The notes beneath the pieces were generated by a model. That model had not been told where the DNA came from and ran no database searches. It saw only the letters and a list, made by a program, of their open reading frames with translations. Below are positions 1 through 6,155 of a DNA stretch of 7,998 nucleotides, piece by piece (positions within the stretch are counted from its first letter, which is position 1; each line of letters opens with the position of its first letter). Both the position numbers and the translations under genes were made by a program. The DNA comes from Actinomycetota bacterium (GTDB lineage Bacteria; Actinomycetota; Actinomycetes; S36-B12), in the NCBI GenBank assembly GCA_009700485.1, contig WLLZ01000080.1:1-7998 (forward strand). The letters run 5' to 3'.

Positions 1-75
1 GAAACCGCGGTCGCAGTTAACGAAGGGCCCGATTATGCGGGACCTTGGTCCTGTTCCCCTATGGTTTGCCTATGA
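1..75 (+). CDS. possible 3' end of an upstream gene (partial)
   Basis: Frame 1 is open from the first base and stops at TGA 73-75, giving a 24-residue C-terminal tail that ends in SPMVCL. I do not recognise it. The support is positional: its stop would overlap the ATG of the HAD gene (72-74) as ATGA, the same 4-nt junction seen three times in the minus-strand operon here. Frame 2 is also open across this stretch, so openness alone proves nothing. If real, the HAD gene is the downstream member of a plus-strand operon and is translated by coupling, which would explain why it lacks a Shine-Dalgarno sequence. Confidence 0.35.
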   Translation, partial: ETAVAVNEGPDYAGPWSCSPMVCL

Positions 76-749
76 CGCTCGTCACTTACCCGCCGATCCG
101 GGCGGTCATCTTCGATATTCATTCAACGCTAATCGATCAAGGCTCAGCCGCCCAATGGTTGGATGCCGCCCTTCGGTCCACCCCACACAATTTGACTAAC
201 CTAGAACGCACTGATTTAACTGACTTCCTTGACCTAATCTGGGAGGGCGCTCGGATAAGTGACCCACAGAGCCTGCGCGACCTCTCATTCGCCGATCATG
301 AAAGAATTTTTCACGAACTGCTGCAAGCTGGGCCTGGGGTTGACCAAACACTCGCAGTATCCCTTTATGTGGTAATGCTCGATGTCTGGAAAGCCTATGA
401 CGACGCCGTGCCAACCTTGTGTGCCCTGAAAAACGCAGGCATAAAGATCTGCCTACTTTCAAACGCTGGCGTACCCATTCGAGACGTACTTGACCGTGAT
501 GGCATCACGCCGCTAGTTGATGCGGTAATACTCTCCTACGAGGTTGGTTTCGTGAAACCGGATCCACGCATCTTCAGCGCAGCCCTTGCCGCCATTGAAT
601 GCGAGCCAACAGAGGCATTAATGGTCGGCGATAGTGGACGCGATGACACCGGTGGCACAGGGCTTGGACTCCGCACCCTCATCCTCCCGCGCACCCGAGG
701 TCCAGTGCACGGGCTAGCGTCAGTTACCAAACTGGTTCTGGATAACTAA
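72..749 (+). CDS. HAD-superfamily hydrolase with a C1-type cap and an atypical motif I
   Basis: A 225-residue cytosolic hydrolase of the haloacid dehalogenase superfamily, probably acting on a small phosphorylated metabolite; the substrate cannot be told. Motif I is FDIHSTL with nucleophile Asp15, motif II is LLSNAG with Ser130, motif III is Lys162 in VKPDP, and motif IV is GDSGRDD with Asp187 and Asp192. The helical stretch of about residues 25-105 between motifs I and II is the expected place for a C1 cap. The odd point is His17, where phosphatases of this group have the second Asp of DxDGT, the general acid/base. A TTG at position 45 in the same frame would add nine residues, but I chose ATG 72 because it starts just before the conserved first strand and overlaps a possible upstream stop as ATGA. 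Neither start has a good ribosome binding site. The gene converges on the chitinase gene with a 21-bp gap. Confidence 0.85.
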   Translation: MTLVTYPPIRAVIFDIHSTLIDQGSAAQWLDAALRSTPHNLTNLERTDLTDFLDLIWEGARISDPQSLRDLSFADHERIFHELLQAGPGVDQTLAVSLYVVMLDVWKAYDDAVPTLCALKNAGIKICLLSNAGVPIRDVLDRDGITPLVDAVILSYEVGFVKPDPRIFSAALAAIECEPTEALMVGDSGRDDTGGTGLGLRTLILPRTRGPVHGLASVTKLVLDN

Positions 750-750
750 A

Positions 751-762
751 GCCGTTTGCGGC
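751..762. terminator. weak hairpin between convergent genes
   Basis: GCCG TTTG CGGC is a perfect 4-bp stem with a 4-nt loop in the 21-bp gap between the HAD stop (747-749) and the chitinase stop (771-773). On the minus strand it is followed by TTTAGTT, so it could weakly end the chitinase transcript. The stem is short and the T-run is broken, so this is only a candidate. Confidence 0.25.
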
Positions 763-770
763 AGTGTTCG

Positions 771-2714
771 TTAGCTCGCACTTAGCGACGGTACTGCCGA
801 TGCTGGTGCGGGCGCCGACGAGGAAGGTGCGGGCGCCGCCGAGGAAGGAGCCGTAGACGGAGCCGAGGACGGTGCCGCCGACGGAGCCGAGGACGGTGCC
901 GCCGAAGTAGCCGGCGCCGCAGAAGCGCTAGCCGATGGCGATGGCGATGGCGATGGCGCGAGCGGAGCTGACCCAGTGACAGCACCAATCGAGCACGGTG
1001 CCGTGGTGCCATCACTGCGGGTGTAGGTGCAGGTGGTCGGAGTTGAGGTTCCGCTCTCACCGAAAGCCACCCCCGCATCACTGGTGGTCAGCGTCAACTT
1101 CCCGTTAGCAACTACGAGGCATCCCGGTTGCGTACACCCGGAATCTGATTGCACCCAGGTAACCGTGCTACTCCAGGGAGACAACACCACGGTAAACGGG
1201 TAGGGCTCGGTCGACCCATTGACTGAAATCGTGGTCTGACCTGACGTGCGTGCAATGTCAACACCAACGGTGCCGGCCGGTGGCGGTGTTGGCTGCGGTG
1301 GGCCCGGTGGGCTGGTCGGGCAAGGGTTGCCGCTTAGGCCAGCCTGGAAGCTACTCACAAATAAATAACCTGGATCTGCCTCGGGTGCTTGTGGGCCCAC
1401 TTTCCACCAACCTAGGCTGCTCACGTTGCCAGCTTTGGCGATTGATGCACCTAGGGCGCAGGCATTCGCGGTCGTGAAGTCTTCACCCGAGCCCTGTGCG
1501 CCAAGTGCTGGAGTTACGCCGACCGGGAGGTTAGGGAACTGCCCCTGCGTGGCCTGCAGTGAAGCAAATACTGTCGCACCCATATCTGGCTCGTTAGAGC
1601 CGAACCACATGGCCATGGCATTGAGGCTCAGGTTCTTAACACCGGCGTTAACGAAGTCATTGACGACACTGACCGCTGCTTGAGGTAAACCATCAGGCAA
1701 GGTGCCGAGGGTCAAACTTATTTGTAGCTCTGGGTGCGCCTTTTGCAGGGCTGCCACCGCCCCCGCGCGCCGCTGGGAGTTTGCCTGGTTGTAAACGATG
1801 CCATTTGAAGCTTCGATGTCGAAGTCCAGGCGATCAAGGTTGAGGCCGCTGACAATTTGCTCGAATGCCGCCTGCAGCTTCACTACATCAGTGCAGTTGG
1901 CGCTGAGATCATCCGGTCCACCTTCTGGTGCAGATTGGCCACCGATTGATGGAATCACTCGGCCACCAGCTGACTGGAAAGCCGTGATAGCCGCGGCAAC
2001 TGTGCCACCGGTGACCGGCTGATTGGCTCCACCCCACTGCGGCACGCATGGCGCTGATTGGGTAATGAACCCGGCCGAGAAGTTTTTCAGGCCCGTAGCG
2101 TTACCCATACCGACAAAGTCAGGCACCGGCCAGCCGCCCGCATCTACATAAGGTGCTACAAGAACATTAGCTGGCCAATCACTGGACGGAAGCGAACTTG
2201 CCCCGTCAATAAATAGTGATGCACTGTTAAATTTCAGCGGTGGAGTCGACCGCTGCGAGCCAACTACACCATTTAGGGTTTCGGAGATTGCTTCATCGGC
2301 CAAGATGGTGGCCGGATAAGAGACCACATTGCCGGTCATTGTTGGGTTACCGAGAGTCATAACAACTGAGTCTTCAGCCCCAGCCGGATTGAGCTCCACG
2401 AGAACCGCGTTTGGCGCATCACCTCCGAACGAATCATTCCATGAATTGACAACCGAAGAGGTACTGAGCACCTTTGCTGAGCGGACCGGACGATCTGTGA
2501 AGGCCAACGTGTTTGGGTCGACTCCGGTAAGGGCCAGCGTGTAACTGCCGTCAGCATTCTTACTGAGAAACCCACCATCAGCCGACTGAGAGAACAGCCA
2601 CGACTCACCCGCCGAGGAGTCGGAAGCAGGCTTAGCTATCGACCACACCCCCAGCGCAGCAAGAAGAACAGCAGCAACAACAATCCCGGTGATCCAGCCT
2701 TCACGTTTTTTCAT
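771..2714 (-). CDS. membrane-anchored GH18 chitinase-like protein with extra N- and C-terminal modules
   Basis: A 647-residue exported glycoside hydrolase family 18 protein, probably acting outside the membrane on chitin or another GlcNAc polymer. Residues 1-6 (MKKREG) are followed by a hydrophobic span at about 7-27, a signal anchor or signal peptide with no clear cleavage site. Residues 38-140 form a separate module with a FTDRP motif at 72-76. The GH18 domain spans about 180-465, with SIGG at 256-259, the catalytic DxxDxDxE as Asp294, Asp297, Asp299 and the acid Glu301, a MAMWFG strand near 367-372 and GWW at 435-437. A Pro-rich linker (466-480), a Cys-containing beta-rich segment (481-580) and a Ser/Ala/Pro tail (583-647) follow. 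ATG 2714 was chosen because MKKR plus the hydrophobic span is a normal export start; the frame stays open to 2888, but that would run into coaX. No Shine-Dalgarno is visible. A terminator separates it from coaX. An inactive lectin-like role is unlikely, since the catalytic residues are intact. Confidence 0.85.
   Translation of the reverse strand: MKKREGWITGIVVAAVLLAALGVWSIAKPASDSSAGESWLFSQSADGGFLSKNADGSYTLALTGVDPNTLAFTDRPVRSAKVLSTSSVVNSWNDSFGGDAPNAVLVELNPAGAEDSVVMTLGNPTMTGNVVSYPATILADEAISETLNGVVGSQRSTPPLKFNSASLFIDGASSLPSSDWPANVLVAPYVDAGGWPVPDFVGMGNATGLKNFSAGFITQSAPCVPQWGGANQPVTGGTVAAAITAFQSAGGRVIPSIGGQSAPEGGPDDLSANCTDVVKLQAAFEQIVSGLNLDRLDFDIEASNGIVYNQANSQRRAGAVAALQKAHPELQISLTLGTLPDGLPQAAVSVVNDFVNAGVKNLSLNAMAMWFGSNEPDMGATVFASLQATQGQFPNLPVGVTPALGAQGSGEDFTTANACALGASIAKAGNVSSLGWWKVGPQAPEADPGYLFVSSFQAGLSGNPCPTSPPGPPQPTPPPAGTVGVDIARTSGQTTISVNGSTEPYPFTVVLSPWSSTVTWVQSDSGCTQPGCLVVANGKLTLTTSDAGVAFGESGTSTPTTCTYTRSDGTTAPCSIGAVTGSAPLAPSPSPSPSASASAAPATSAAPSSAPSAAPSSAPSTAPSSAAPAPSSSAPAPASAVPSLSAS
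805..846 (-). repeat. two 21-bp tandem units in the chitinase tail
   Basis: Units 805-825 and 826-846 differ at one base. They are in frame (7 codons each) and encode Ser/Ala/Pro residues near the C-terminus of the chitinase-like protein. Confidence 0.8.
856..903 (-). repeat. two perfect 24-bp tandem units in the chitinase tail
   Basis: Units 856-879 and 880-903 are identical. Eight codons each, encoding Ala/Pro/Ser-rich sequence (PSSAPS type). The unit length is a multiple of three, so copy-number change would lengthen or shorten the tail without a frameshift. Confidence 0.85.
934..957 (-). repeat. (GATGGC)4 hexanucleotide microsatellite
   Basis: Four perfect GATGGC copies. Read on the minus strand they give the Ser-Pro dipeptide run at the start of the chitinase tail (about residues 588-594). 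Each gain or loss adds or removes one Ser-Pro pair in frame. Confidence 0.85.
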
Positions 2715-2720
2715 GTGGTG

Positions 2721-2749
2721 ATACTGCGATGCAACTTTGAATAAAGCAA
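2721..2749 (-). promoter_or_regulatory. possible promoter of the chitinase-like gene, perhaps leaderless
   Basis: On the minus strand TTGCTT (2749-2744) and CAGTAT (2726-2721) are 17 bp apart, each matching only three of six consensus positions. Transcription from this pair would begin at about the ATG at 2714, giving a leaderless mRNA, which agrees with the missing Shine-Dalgarno. A promoter must lie somewhere in 2715-2780 if the terminator just upstream works. This exact pair is a guess. Confidence 0.2.
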
Positions 2750-2780
2750 GCACAGCGCATAACCATTTTCTGAAGTTATG

Positions 2781-2802
2781 AAAAATGTGAGGGTAACCCC
2801 AC
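2781..2802 (-). terminator. intrinsic terminator after coaX
   Basis: On the minus strand GTGGGG (2802-2797), a TTAC loop and CCTCAC (2792-2787) form a 6-bp stem with one G-U pair. ATTTTT (2786-2781) follows directly. It starts 52 bp after the coaX stop and lies 67 bp before the chitinase ATG, so it would end the cofactor operon and separate it from the chitinase gene. A second short inverted repeat (GGGG/CCCC, 2838-2852) lies just after the coaX stop but has no T-run. Confidence 0.65.
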
Positions 2803-2853
2803 CTTAAGCAGGAAATTTCACATAAAGACGCGAACCCGGGGCCAACTACCCCA

Positions 2854-3609
2854 TCACTGATTCTTTTCGAACACCAACCGCAGGCCAATCAAGGTTAAAT
2901 CAGGTTCGTGATGGGTAATTGTGCGCGACTCGGGCACCACAATCGGAGCCAGCCCACCAGTTGCCACAACCGCGGTCAACTCATCAAGTTCCTCGCGAAT
3001 ACGATCCACTAGACCATCAACTTGACCCGCGAACCCGTAAAGGGCACCCGACTGCAGCGCCTCTACGGTGTTCTTGCCAATTGGTGAGCGCGGGCGCACC
3101 AATTCAACTTTGCGCAATTGCGCAGCACGCTGGGCGAGGGCATCAAGAGATATCTCGATGCCAGGAGCGAGTGCCCCACCCAAAAACTCACCCTTCGCTG
3201 ACACCACATCAAGGTTTGTTGAGGTGCCGAAGTCAACAACAATGCACGGGCCACCAAACAGGTGATGCGCGGCTAAAGTGTTCACGATGCGGTCGGCGCC
3301 AACCTCTTTAGGATTATCGGTCAAGATCGGCACGCCAGTCTTGATACCAGGTTCGATGATGATGGTTGGGATACCGCTGTAGTAGCGATCGAGCATTAGG
3401 CGCATCTCACTTAGCACCGCGGGTACCGTGCTACACATCGCGATACCGGTGACTTTTGACTGACCTTCGAGCAAGCCCCGGTACGTAAGCACTAATTCAT
3501 CGGCGGTGGTGCGGCCATCGGTCTTTATCCGCCATGAAGCCGTCAGAGGCTCACCATCAAATAGCCCTAGTACCGTGTTGGTATTACCAACGTCAATGGC
3601 GAGCAGCAC
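2854..3609 (-). CDS. coaX: type III pantothenate kinase
   Basis: A cytosolic enzyme that phosphorylates pantothenate with ATP to 4'-phosphopantothenate, the first step of CoA synthesis. Type III enzymes belong to the ASKHA fold and, from what is known of the family, need a monovalent cation and are not inhibited by CoA. At 251 residues it has normal length. The phosphate-binding loop is DVGNTNT (6-12), GADR (104-107) holds the likely catalytic base Asp106, and DFGTSTN (126-132) is the actinobacterial form of the second nucleotide loop. GGALAPGIEIS (144-154) and IGKNT (177-181) complete the signature. The start is GTG, directly after the nadC TAA, with an AGGAGG five bases upstream. It is the last gene of the operon, three genes downstream of panC, which makes its substrate, and is followed by an intrinsic terminator. 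Confidence 0.97.
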   Translation of the reverse strand: MLLAIDVGNTNTVLGLFDGEPLTASWRIKTDGRTTADELVLTYRGLLEGQSKVTGIAMCSTVPAVLSEMRLMLDRYYSGIPTIIIEPGIKTGVPILTDNPKEVGADRIVNTLAAHHLFGGPCIVVDFGTSTNLDVVSAKGEFLGGALAPGIEISLDALAQRAAQLRKVELVRPRSPIGKNTVEALQSGALYGFAGQVDGLVDRIREELDELTAVVATGGLAPIVVPESRTITHHEPDLTLIGLRLVFEKNQ

Positions 3610-4488
3610 TTAGGCCTCCTGCCTTAAGTCAGCACCGATATCAAGAACCGGCGCCGAATGAGTCAACGCACCCACCGCAAGGTAGTCCACCCCCGTCGCA
3701 GCCACCGCAGCGGCCACGCCCAAACTGAGGCCACCCGAAGCCTCAAGTTTGGCGCGCCCGCCGGTGCGCTGCACCGCCTCATGAAGTTGGTCGACGGTGA
3801 AGTTATCCAGCAGGACCAAATCGGCACCCGCTTCCAGCACCTCGTCAAGTTGTTGAAGTGAGTCGACCTCGACTTCAACCGGCACCGCGGGGTATTTAGC
3901 CCGCACCGCCGCGAAGGCTTCGGCGACACCGCCCGCAGCCAATACATGATTGTCCTTGACCAAGGCGGCATCAGCTAGTGACATTCGATGGTTTTGCCCA
4001 CCGCCGCAACGCACCGCGTACTTCTCCAGCGCGCGCATACCCGGCGTGGTCTTGCGGGTATCGCGAACAATCGCACCGGTGCCCGCAATCGCCGCTACCC
4101 ACACCGCGGTTAGGGTCGCGATGCCTCCAAGATGGCCCAGCAGATTAAGTGCCGGGCGTTCGGCCCGCAACAGATCGTGGGTCGGGCCGGTTATCGAAAT
4201 TAGTACGTCGCCACGTTCGACTCGATCACCGTCACCGGCCACGACTTTGATCTCTAGTGCCGGGTTCACACTTCCGAATACCGCTGCCGCAACCGGGATA
4301 CCAGCAGCAACACCGGCTTGACGTGCCACCAAATCAAGGGTCGCGCGCTGATCCAGCGGCACCGTGGCAACGGTGGTTACATCCTCACCACCGGCTAAAT
4401 CCTCGGCCAGGGTGATCTCAATTAGTTGTTCTACCGCAACCGGATCAAGCCCTGCGGCATTTAGCGCCGCGACAGTTGAATCATTCAT
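3610..4488 (-). CDS. nadC: nicotinate-nucleotide pyrophosphorylase (quinolinate phosphoribosyltransferase)
   Basis: Converts quinolinate and phosphoribosyl pyrophosphate to nicotinate mononucleotide, CO2 and pyrophosphate in de novo NAD synthesis; cytosolic. At 292 residues it is of usual length. The N-terminal sandwich domain carries LAEDL (27-31) and RAERPALNLLGHLGGIAT (108-125). The barrel carries DTRKTTPG (143-150), KYAVRCGGGQNHR (156-168), KDNH (178-181), EVEVDS (205-210), LLDNF (226-230), LEASGG (248-253) and VGALTHS (272-278), which together are diagnostic. One residue is unusual: Gly121 stands where the motif is commonly HLSGIAT. The ATG at 4488 overlaps the nadB TGA as ATGA, with a weak GGTGG ahead, so translation is probably coupled to nadB. 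The stop abuts the coaX start. Confidence 0.96.
   Translation of the reverse strand: MNDSTVAALNAAGLDPVAVEQLIEITLAEDLAGGEDVTTVATVPLDQRATLDLVARQAGVAAGIPVAAAVFGSVNPALEIKVVAGDGDRVERGDVLISITGPTHDLLRAERPALNLLGHLGGIATLTAVWVAAIAGTGAIVRDTRKTTPGMRALEKYAVRCGGGQNHRMSLADAALVKDNHVLAAGGVAEAFAAVRAKYPAVPVEVEVDSLQQLDEVLEAGADLVLLDNFTVDQLHEAVQRTGGRAKLEASGGLSLGVAAAVAATGVDYLAVGALTHSAPVLDIGADLRQEA
3615..3620 (-). promoter_or_regulatory. strong ribosome binding site for coaX
   Basis: AGGAGG on the minus strand, inside the last codons of nadC and five bases before the coaX GTG. It is the only perfect Shine-Dalgarno hexamer I see ahead of a gene here, and it fixes the GTG at 3609 as the start. Confidence 0.85.
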
Positions 4489-6155
4489 GGGACCACCGAG
4501 TTCGCATCCACATTAATCCGCCTCGTCTCGAGCTGGCCCCGCTCATTAAGTCGTGACACTAACCGCACCCGCCACTTTTCATCGTCACGGTCTGGGTAGT
4601 CTTCGCGCCAATGCGACCCACGGGTCTCTTCACGTAGCACCGCATGGTGCACCAGCACGCTGGCGAGTGCATGAATGTTGGTGGTTTCCCAATCTTCAGT
4701 GCAGGGCTTAGCCCCCTCTTGGGCCTCAAGTGCTACCAGCTCCTTGGCGGCTGAGTCCAAGGATGCTTTACTGCGCAACACACCGGCATGTTGATCCATG
4801 GTGCGCTGGATATCTCTTCGCACCCGATTAGGCAACAACTCCTCGGTCGCAGAAGTCAACACCGGCTCACGTACGACCGGGTGCTCCTGCGCTAGCACAT
4901 CGCCGATGCGGGTAGCGAAAACCAAACCTTCAAGTAGCGAGTTGGACGCCAACCTATTTGCCCCATGAACACCGGTGCAGGCGACTTCACCACAGGCAAA
5001 TAGACCACTAATGGAAGTGCGGCCCCAGAGGTCGGTGAGTACCCCACCGGATGCAAAGTGTTGGGCAGGTGAAACCGGGATTAGATCAGTAACTGGATCA
5101 ATGCCCCGAGTTCGACATGATTCAAGGATCGTCGGGAAGCGATGAACCCAACGATCCGCGCCAAGAGCTCGACCGTCTAGCCAAACATGGGCAGCGCCCG
5201 TCTCACGCATACGGCGCATAATCGCTTTAGCCACCACATCACGCGGCGCTAGATCAGCGAGTGGGTGCTCATCCACCATGAAACGATTGCCGGCGTTATC
5301 AAGTAGCACCGCGCCTTCGCCTCGAACTGCTTCAGAAACTAGCGGCTGCTGCCCTTGAGCCAATGGCCCAAGCCATAACACCGTCGGATGGAACTGCACA
5401 AACTCAAGATCAGCGACATCAGCACCCGCGCGCAGTGCTAGTGCAACACCATCACCCGTGGCAACATACGGATTCGTGGACTGCAAGAAGACTTGCCCAA
5501 AACCACCAGAGGCAAGGACAACACTCGGTGCCAGGGCTGCGCCAATGCCACCCCGTTGCCCGGTGCCAACCACGTGCAAGGTCATCCCTTGCGCCGCTCC
5601 GGTTTCATCCAGGAGCAGGTCAAGTACAAGGGCATTCTCGACTACTTCGATGCCCGCATCAGCGGCAACGGCCGCTACTAAGGTGCGCGAGACTTCAGCG
5701 CCCGTGGCATCGCCACCGGCGTGGGCGATGCGATCACGAAGGTGGCCCCCTTCACGGGTTAGCGAGATTTGACCAGCAGCATCAAGGTCAAAATGTGCAC
5801 CGAAAGTGATCAACTCACGAACTGCCGCCGGCCCTTGTGTCACGAGTACCTGCACGGCCTCTTCATTGCACAAACCAACCCCGGCAACCAAGGTGTCCTG
5901 CAAATGCTCCTGGGGTGAATCATCTTCGGCCAATGCCGCTGCAATGCCACCTTGAGCCCACCGCGTTGAGCCCTCATTAACTTGCGCCTTGGTAACCAAG
6001 AGCACGGTTTTGCCTGCGGCCCGCGCATGCAGCGCAGCTGTAAGACCAGCGACCCCTGAGCCCACGACCACCACATCGGCGCGCGCGGTCCAGCCAGGTT
6101 TATCCGCGCGTAAACGCTGCGTGAGCCGCAAGCTACTCACCCCCGGTTCACTCAT
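4485..6155 (-). CDS. nadB: L-aspartate oxidase
   Basis: An FAD flavoprotein of the succinate dehydrogenase/fumarate reductase flavoprotein family that oxidises L-aspartate to iminoaspartate, the substrate of NadA; cytosolic. It is 556 residues long. VVVVGSGVAGLTAAL (28-42) is the dinucleotide-binding loop, followed by TRWAQGGIAA (64-73), REGGHLR (134-140) with Glu135 where the family has its substrate-discriminating Glu, and ASGGFGQVF (215-223). The active-site region shows QFHPT (254-258), EAVRGEG (275-281), PRDVV (304-308, Arg305), QHFASGG (365-371, His366) and ANRLASNSLLEG (399-410, Arg401). The C-terminal helical domain (about 440-556) is present. Full length and the aspartate-type residues distinguish it from fumarate reductase. 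ATG 6155 overlaps the panC stop as ATGA, with a GGGGG run eight bases upstream. nadA, normally needed for the next step, is not in the window. Confidence 0.96.
   Translation of the reverse strand: MSEPGVSSLRLTQRLRADKPGWTARADVVVVGSGVAGLTAALHARAAGKTVLLVTKAQVNEGSTRWAQGGIAAALAEDDSPQEHLQDTLVAGVGLCNEEAVQVLVTQGPAAVRELITFGAHFDLDAAGQISLTREGGHLRDRIAHAGGDATGAEVSRTLVAAVAADAGIEVVENALVLDLLLDETGAAQGMTLHVVGTGQRGGIGAALAPSVVLASGGFGQVFLQSTNPYVATGDGVALALRAGADVADLEFVQFHPTVLWLGPLAQGQQPLVSEAVRGEGAVLLDNAGNRFMVDEHPLADLAPRDVVAKAIMRRMRETGAAHVWLDGRALGADRWVHRFPTILESCRTRGIDPVTDLIPVSPAQHFASGGVLTDLWGRTSISGLFACGEVACTGVHGANRLASNSLLEGLVFATRIGDVLAQEHPVVREPVLTSATEELLPNRVRRDIQRTMDQHAGVLRSKASLDSAAKELVALEAQEGAKPCTEDWETTNIHALASVLVHHAVLREETRGSHWREDYPDRDDEKWRVRLVSRLNERGQLETRRINVDANSVVP

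Noticed and set aside
45..71. TTG start for the HAD protein
   Set aside because: It adds nine residues with no family counterpart, GGGA is only two bases from the TTG, and ATG 72 forms an ATGA junction.
805..957. CRISPR-like or regulatory repeat cluster
   Set aside because: The repeats are directly tandem without spacers, are in frame and encode a Ser/Ala/Pro tail; they are coding microsatellites.
2838..2852. GGGG/CCCC inverted repeat just after coaX as a second terminator
   Set aside because: Four-bp stem, seven-base loop and no T-run on either strand close by; the hairpin at 2787-2802 is the better candidate.
2715..2888. Longer N-terminus of the chitinase-like protein (58 more residues)
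   Set aside because: It would overlap coaX by 35 bp, span the terminator, and place Cys/Trp-rich sequence ahead of a normal export start. MKKR plus the hydrophobic span at 2714 is far more natural.
3950..4321. 123-residue open frame on the plus strand inside nadC
   Set aside because: Same situation: antisense shadow of a conserved gene with biased Ser/Arg/Pro composition.
5363..5809. 148-residue open frame on the plus strand inside nadB
   Set aside because: It is antisense to a well-conserved enzyme, has low-complexity Arg/His/Gln-rich composition and no recognisable motif; expected by chance in GC-rich coding DNA.
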